A stretch of 7,681 nucleotides of DNA, taken from assembly GCA_947462175.1 (NCBI GenBank), contig CANHOE010000117.1, positions 1 through 7,681 of the forward strand, in the 5' to 3' direction. Both the position numbers and the translations under genes were made by a program. The first letter of the stretch is position 1. Each line of letters opens with the position of its first letter. Shown here one piece after another: positions 6,619-7,681 of this stretch. The DNA comes from Burkholderiales bacterium (GTDB lineage Bacteria; Pseudomonadota; Gammaproteobacteria; Burkholderiales; Burkholderiaceae_C). A model generated the notes under the pieces. That model was not told where the DNA came from and did not search any database. It was given only the letters and a program-made list of their open reading frames with translations.

Positions 6619-6646
6619 TTGACGGCGGCGGCGCGGAAAACGGTTA
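6619..6646 (-). promoter_or_regulatory. Possible sigma-28 (FliA-type) promoter upstream of flgK
   Basis: In the flgJ-flgK gap the minus strand reads TAACCGTT, 12 nt, then GCCGTCAA. The E. coli FliA consensus is TAAAGTTT, 11 nt, GCCGATAA, so the -35 matches 5 of 8, the -10 matches 6 of 8, and the spacer is one base long. In enteric bacteria flgKL does have a FliA-dependent promoter, which makes the position sensible. The expected start would leave a leader of about 25 nt. The match is imperfect and GC-rich sequence gives GCCG by chance, so this is only a candidate. Confidence 0.3.
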
Positions 6647-6659
6647 GCGCCGGCAAGCG

Positions 6660-6980
6660 TCAGGGCGCGTTCTGGTACGCGGCCACGCCCTTCATCCAAC
6701 GCCCCAAGGAGGCGCCCAAGCCAAGGCCACCCACCGAAGCGATGGTGGCGGCCAACTGGTCATCGGCGAGTTGCAGATAGCCGGCCGAGGAACTGGGGGC
6801 TTCGTCTCCGCTCAGGCTTTCCGAACGCACCTGGGCAAGCAGCTGCCGCACCAGCAGTTGCTCGAACTGCCGGCCGATCGCATCGGGCGCCGCGCCGGCG
6901 GCTGTCGCCTTGGGCGCGGAGATAGCGGTCGGATTGACGTCGACGCTGGGGCGCATGGCCCAGGGCTGGATCACGCTCAT
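6660..6980 (-). CDS. flgJ: Flagellar rod-capping protein FlgJ, single-domain form
   Basis: This 106-residue protein corresponds only to the N-terminal rod-binding domain of FlgJ, the scaffold that caps the growing rod in the periplasm. The motif GRQFEQLLVRQLLAQV (about residues 36-51) matches the family's ARQFExLxxxxML helix, and the later LQLADDQLAATIASVGGLGLG stretch (about 69-89) matches its YxxMxDQQxAxxxxxxxGxGLA element. Enteric FlgJ is about 310 residues and carries a C-terminal glucosaminidase that opens the peptidoglycan. That domain is absent here: the ORF stops cleanly and flgK follows, with no remnant in the 73-nt gap. A separate lytic enzyme presumably does this job, as in alphaproteobacteria. 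The start is supported by the sequence GAGGTGA at 6987-6993, 6 nt upstream. Position between flgI and flgK supports the call. Confidence 0.88.
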   Translation of the reverse strand: MSVIQPWAMRPSVDVNPTAISAPKATAAGAAPDAIGRQFEQLLVRQLLAQVRSESLSGDEAPSSSAGYLQLADDQLAATIASVGGLGLGASLGRWMKGVAAYQNAP

Positions 6981-6981
6981 C

Positions 6982-7681
6982 TCAAATCACCTCAATGTCG
7001 GCTTGCAGGGCGCCGGCGGTTTTCATCGCCTGCAGGATCGAAATCAGATCGTTGACGTTGGCGCCCAGCAGGTTCAGCCCGCGGACCACCTCTTCCAGCG
7101 ATGCAGCTGCAGGCAAGGCAATCAGCGCGGCCTTCGGCTGCTCGATGGATGCGGAATCCTGCGTGGTCACGGCCGTCTCCCCTCGAGAGAACGGTTGCGG
7201 CTGACTGACCTGCGGCTCCTTGCCGACGCGGATCGTCAGAGAGCCGTGCGACACGGCACAGGGTTCGACGGTCACCAGCTGGTTCATCACCACCGAGCCG
7301 GTGCGGGCATTGACGATGACGCGCGGCCCGACCGCCTCGGTCTCGACGCGCACCTGCTCGAGCTGCGACAGGAAGGCCATGCGCGCACCGGCGTCGACGG
7401 GCAGGCGCACACGCAGAAAGCGGGCATCAACAGGCATGGCCACACCCGCACCGAAGCGCTTCTCGATCGCCTCCAGGGCGTTTTGCATCAGCGTGAAGTC
7501 GCTGCGGGCCAGCTCGATCTGGATCATCTCCTGATCCAGCTGGCCAGGAACCGCTCGCTCCACCGAAGCGCCACCGGGAATGCGGCCCGCCGACAGCTGA
7601 TTGACCTGTACCGAAGCACCGCCGCCGCCTGCACCAGCGCCGCCCACCACGATGTTGCCCTGGGCCATGCCGTAGACCTGC
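6982..7681 (-). CDS. flgI: Flagellar P-ring protein FlgI (C-terminal part, cut by window edge)
   Basis: FlgI is the periplasmic protein that polymerises into the P-ring, the bushing that lets the rod turn in the peptidoglycan layer. The last 232 codons are present. The reading frame runs on past the window edge, with QVYGMAQGN at the cut; this matches the family's usual mid-protein QVYAxAQGN, so the Met at 7668 is not a start. Visible family marks are the glycine-rich VVGG stretch just after it, the MNQ motif near fragment residue 132 followed by VTVEPCAVSHGSLTIRV, and the C-terminal LNLLGANVNDLISILQAM helix ending in IEVI. One cysteine (about residue 141) is kept. From memory, the enteric protein has a second, disulfide-forming Cys in its last dozen residues, where this one has Ala (TAGAL). 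Such loss is probably common outside enterics. The stop lies 1 nt before flgJ. Confidence 0.96.
   Translation of the reverse strand, partial: QVYGMAQGNIVVGGAGAGGGGASVQVNQLSAGRIPGGASVERAVPGQLDQEMIQIELARSDFTLMQNALEAIEKRFGAGVAMPVDARFLRVRLPVDAGARMAFLSQLEQVRVETEAVGPRVIVNARTGSVVMNQLVTVEPCAVSHGSLTIRVGKEPQVSQPQPFSRGETAVTTQDSASIEQPKAALIALPAAASLEEVVRGLNLLGANVNDLISILQAMKTAGALQADIEVI
6987..6993 (-). promoter_or_regulatory. Strong Shine-Dalgarno sequence of flgJ inside the end of flgI
   Basis: The minus strand reads GAGGTGA here, seven bases matching the canonical AAGGAGGTGAT, followed by a 6-nt spacer and the flgJ ATG at 6980. It lies within the last codons of flgI. This fixes the flgJ start and shows that flgJ is translated from the flgI message. 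Confidence 0.75.

Overview
The window is a GC-rich stretch of bacterial chromosome in which every supported gene lies on the minus strand, so gene order is read from high to low coordinates. It encodes part of a flagellar locus: the end of flgI (P-ring), a short flgJ, flgK, flgL, motA, motB, four small envelope-protein genes of unknown function, and the first codons of flhB (export gate). Base composition and the close match of MotA/MotB to the Escherichia coli proteins suggest a proteobacterium, most likely a betaproteobacterium of the Burkholderiales. This is an inference; there is no rRNA or other marker gene here.

Layout by region. Bases 7681-5189 hold the late rod and hook genes flgI, flgJ and flgK. 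flgI and flgJ are almost fused (1 nt apart, with a strong Shine-Dalgarno sequence inside the end of flgI). A 73-nt gap before flgK holds a possible but imperfect sigma-28 promoter. Bases 5174-4332 are flgL. After a 42-nt gap come motA and motB (4289-2254), whose stop and start codons overlap. From 2257 to 82 there are four tightly coupled small genes: a secreted helical protein, a lipoprotein with two cysteine pairs, a 100-residue single-pass membrane protein with a Pro/Glu tail, and a Sel1-repeat lipoprotein. flhB starts 2 nt after the last of these. Gaps from motA to flhB run from a 4-nt overlap to 10 nt, which indicates one translationally coupled operon. No stretch over about 75 nt is non-coding, and I see no terminator, tRNA, repeat array or mobile element.

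How it fits together. FlgI forms the P-ring, FlgJ caps the growing rod, FlgK and FlgL join hook to filament, MotA/MotB form the ion-driven stator, and FlhB is the export switch. The four unknown genes sit between stator and export-gate genes, and all are predicted to be exported or membrane-anchored. The most interesting hypothesis is that they form a periplasmic or outer-membrane accessory of the motor. Precedents are Sel1/TPR-type scaffold proteins that recruit stators (MotX in Vibrio, PflA in Campylobacter) and MotC of Sinorhizobium. The single-domain FlgJ and the joining of hook, stator and export genes in one run suggest a secondary (lateral-type) flagellar system, but the window alone cannot prove this.
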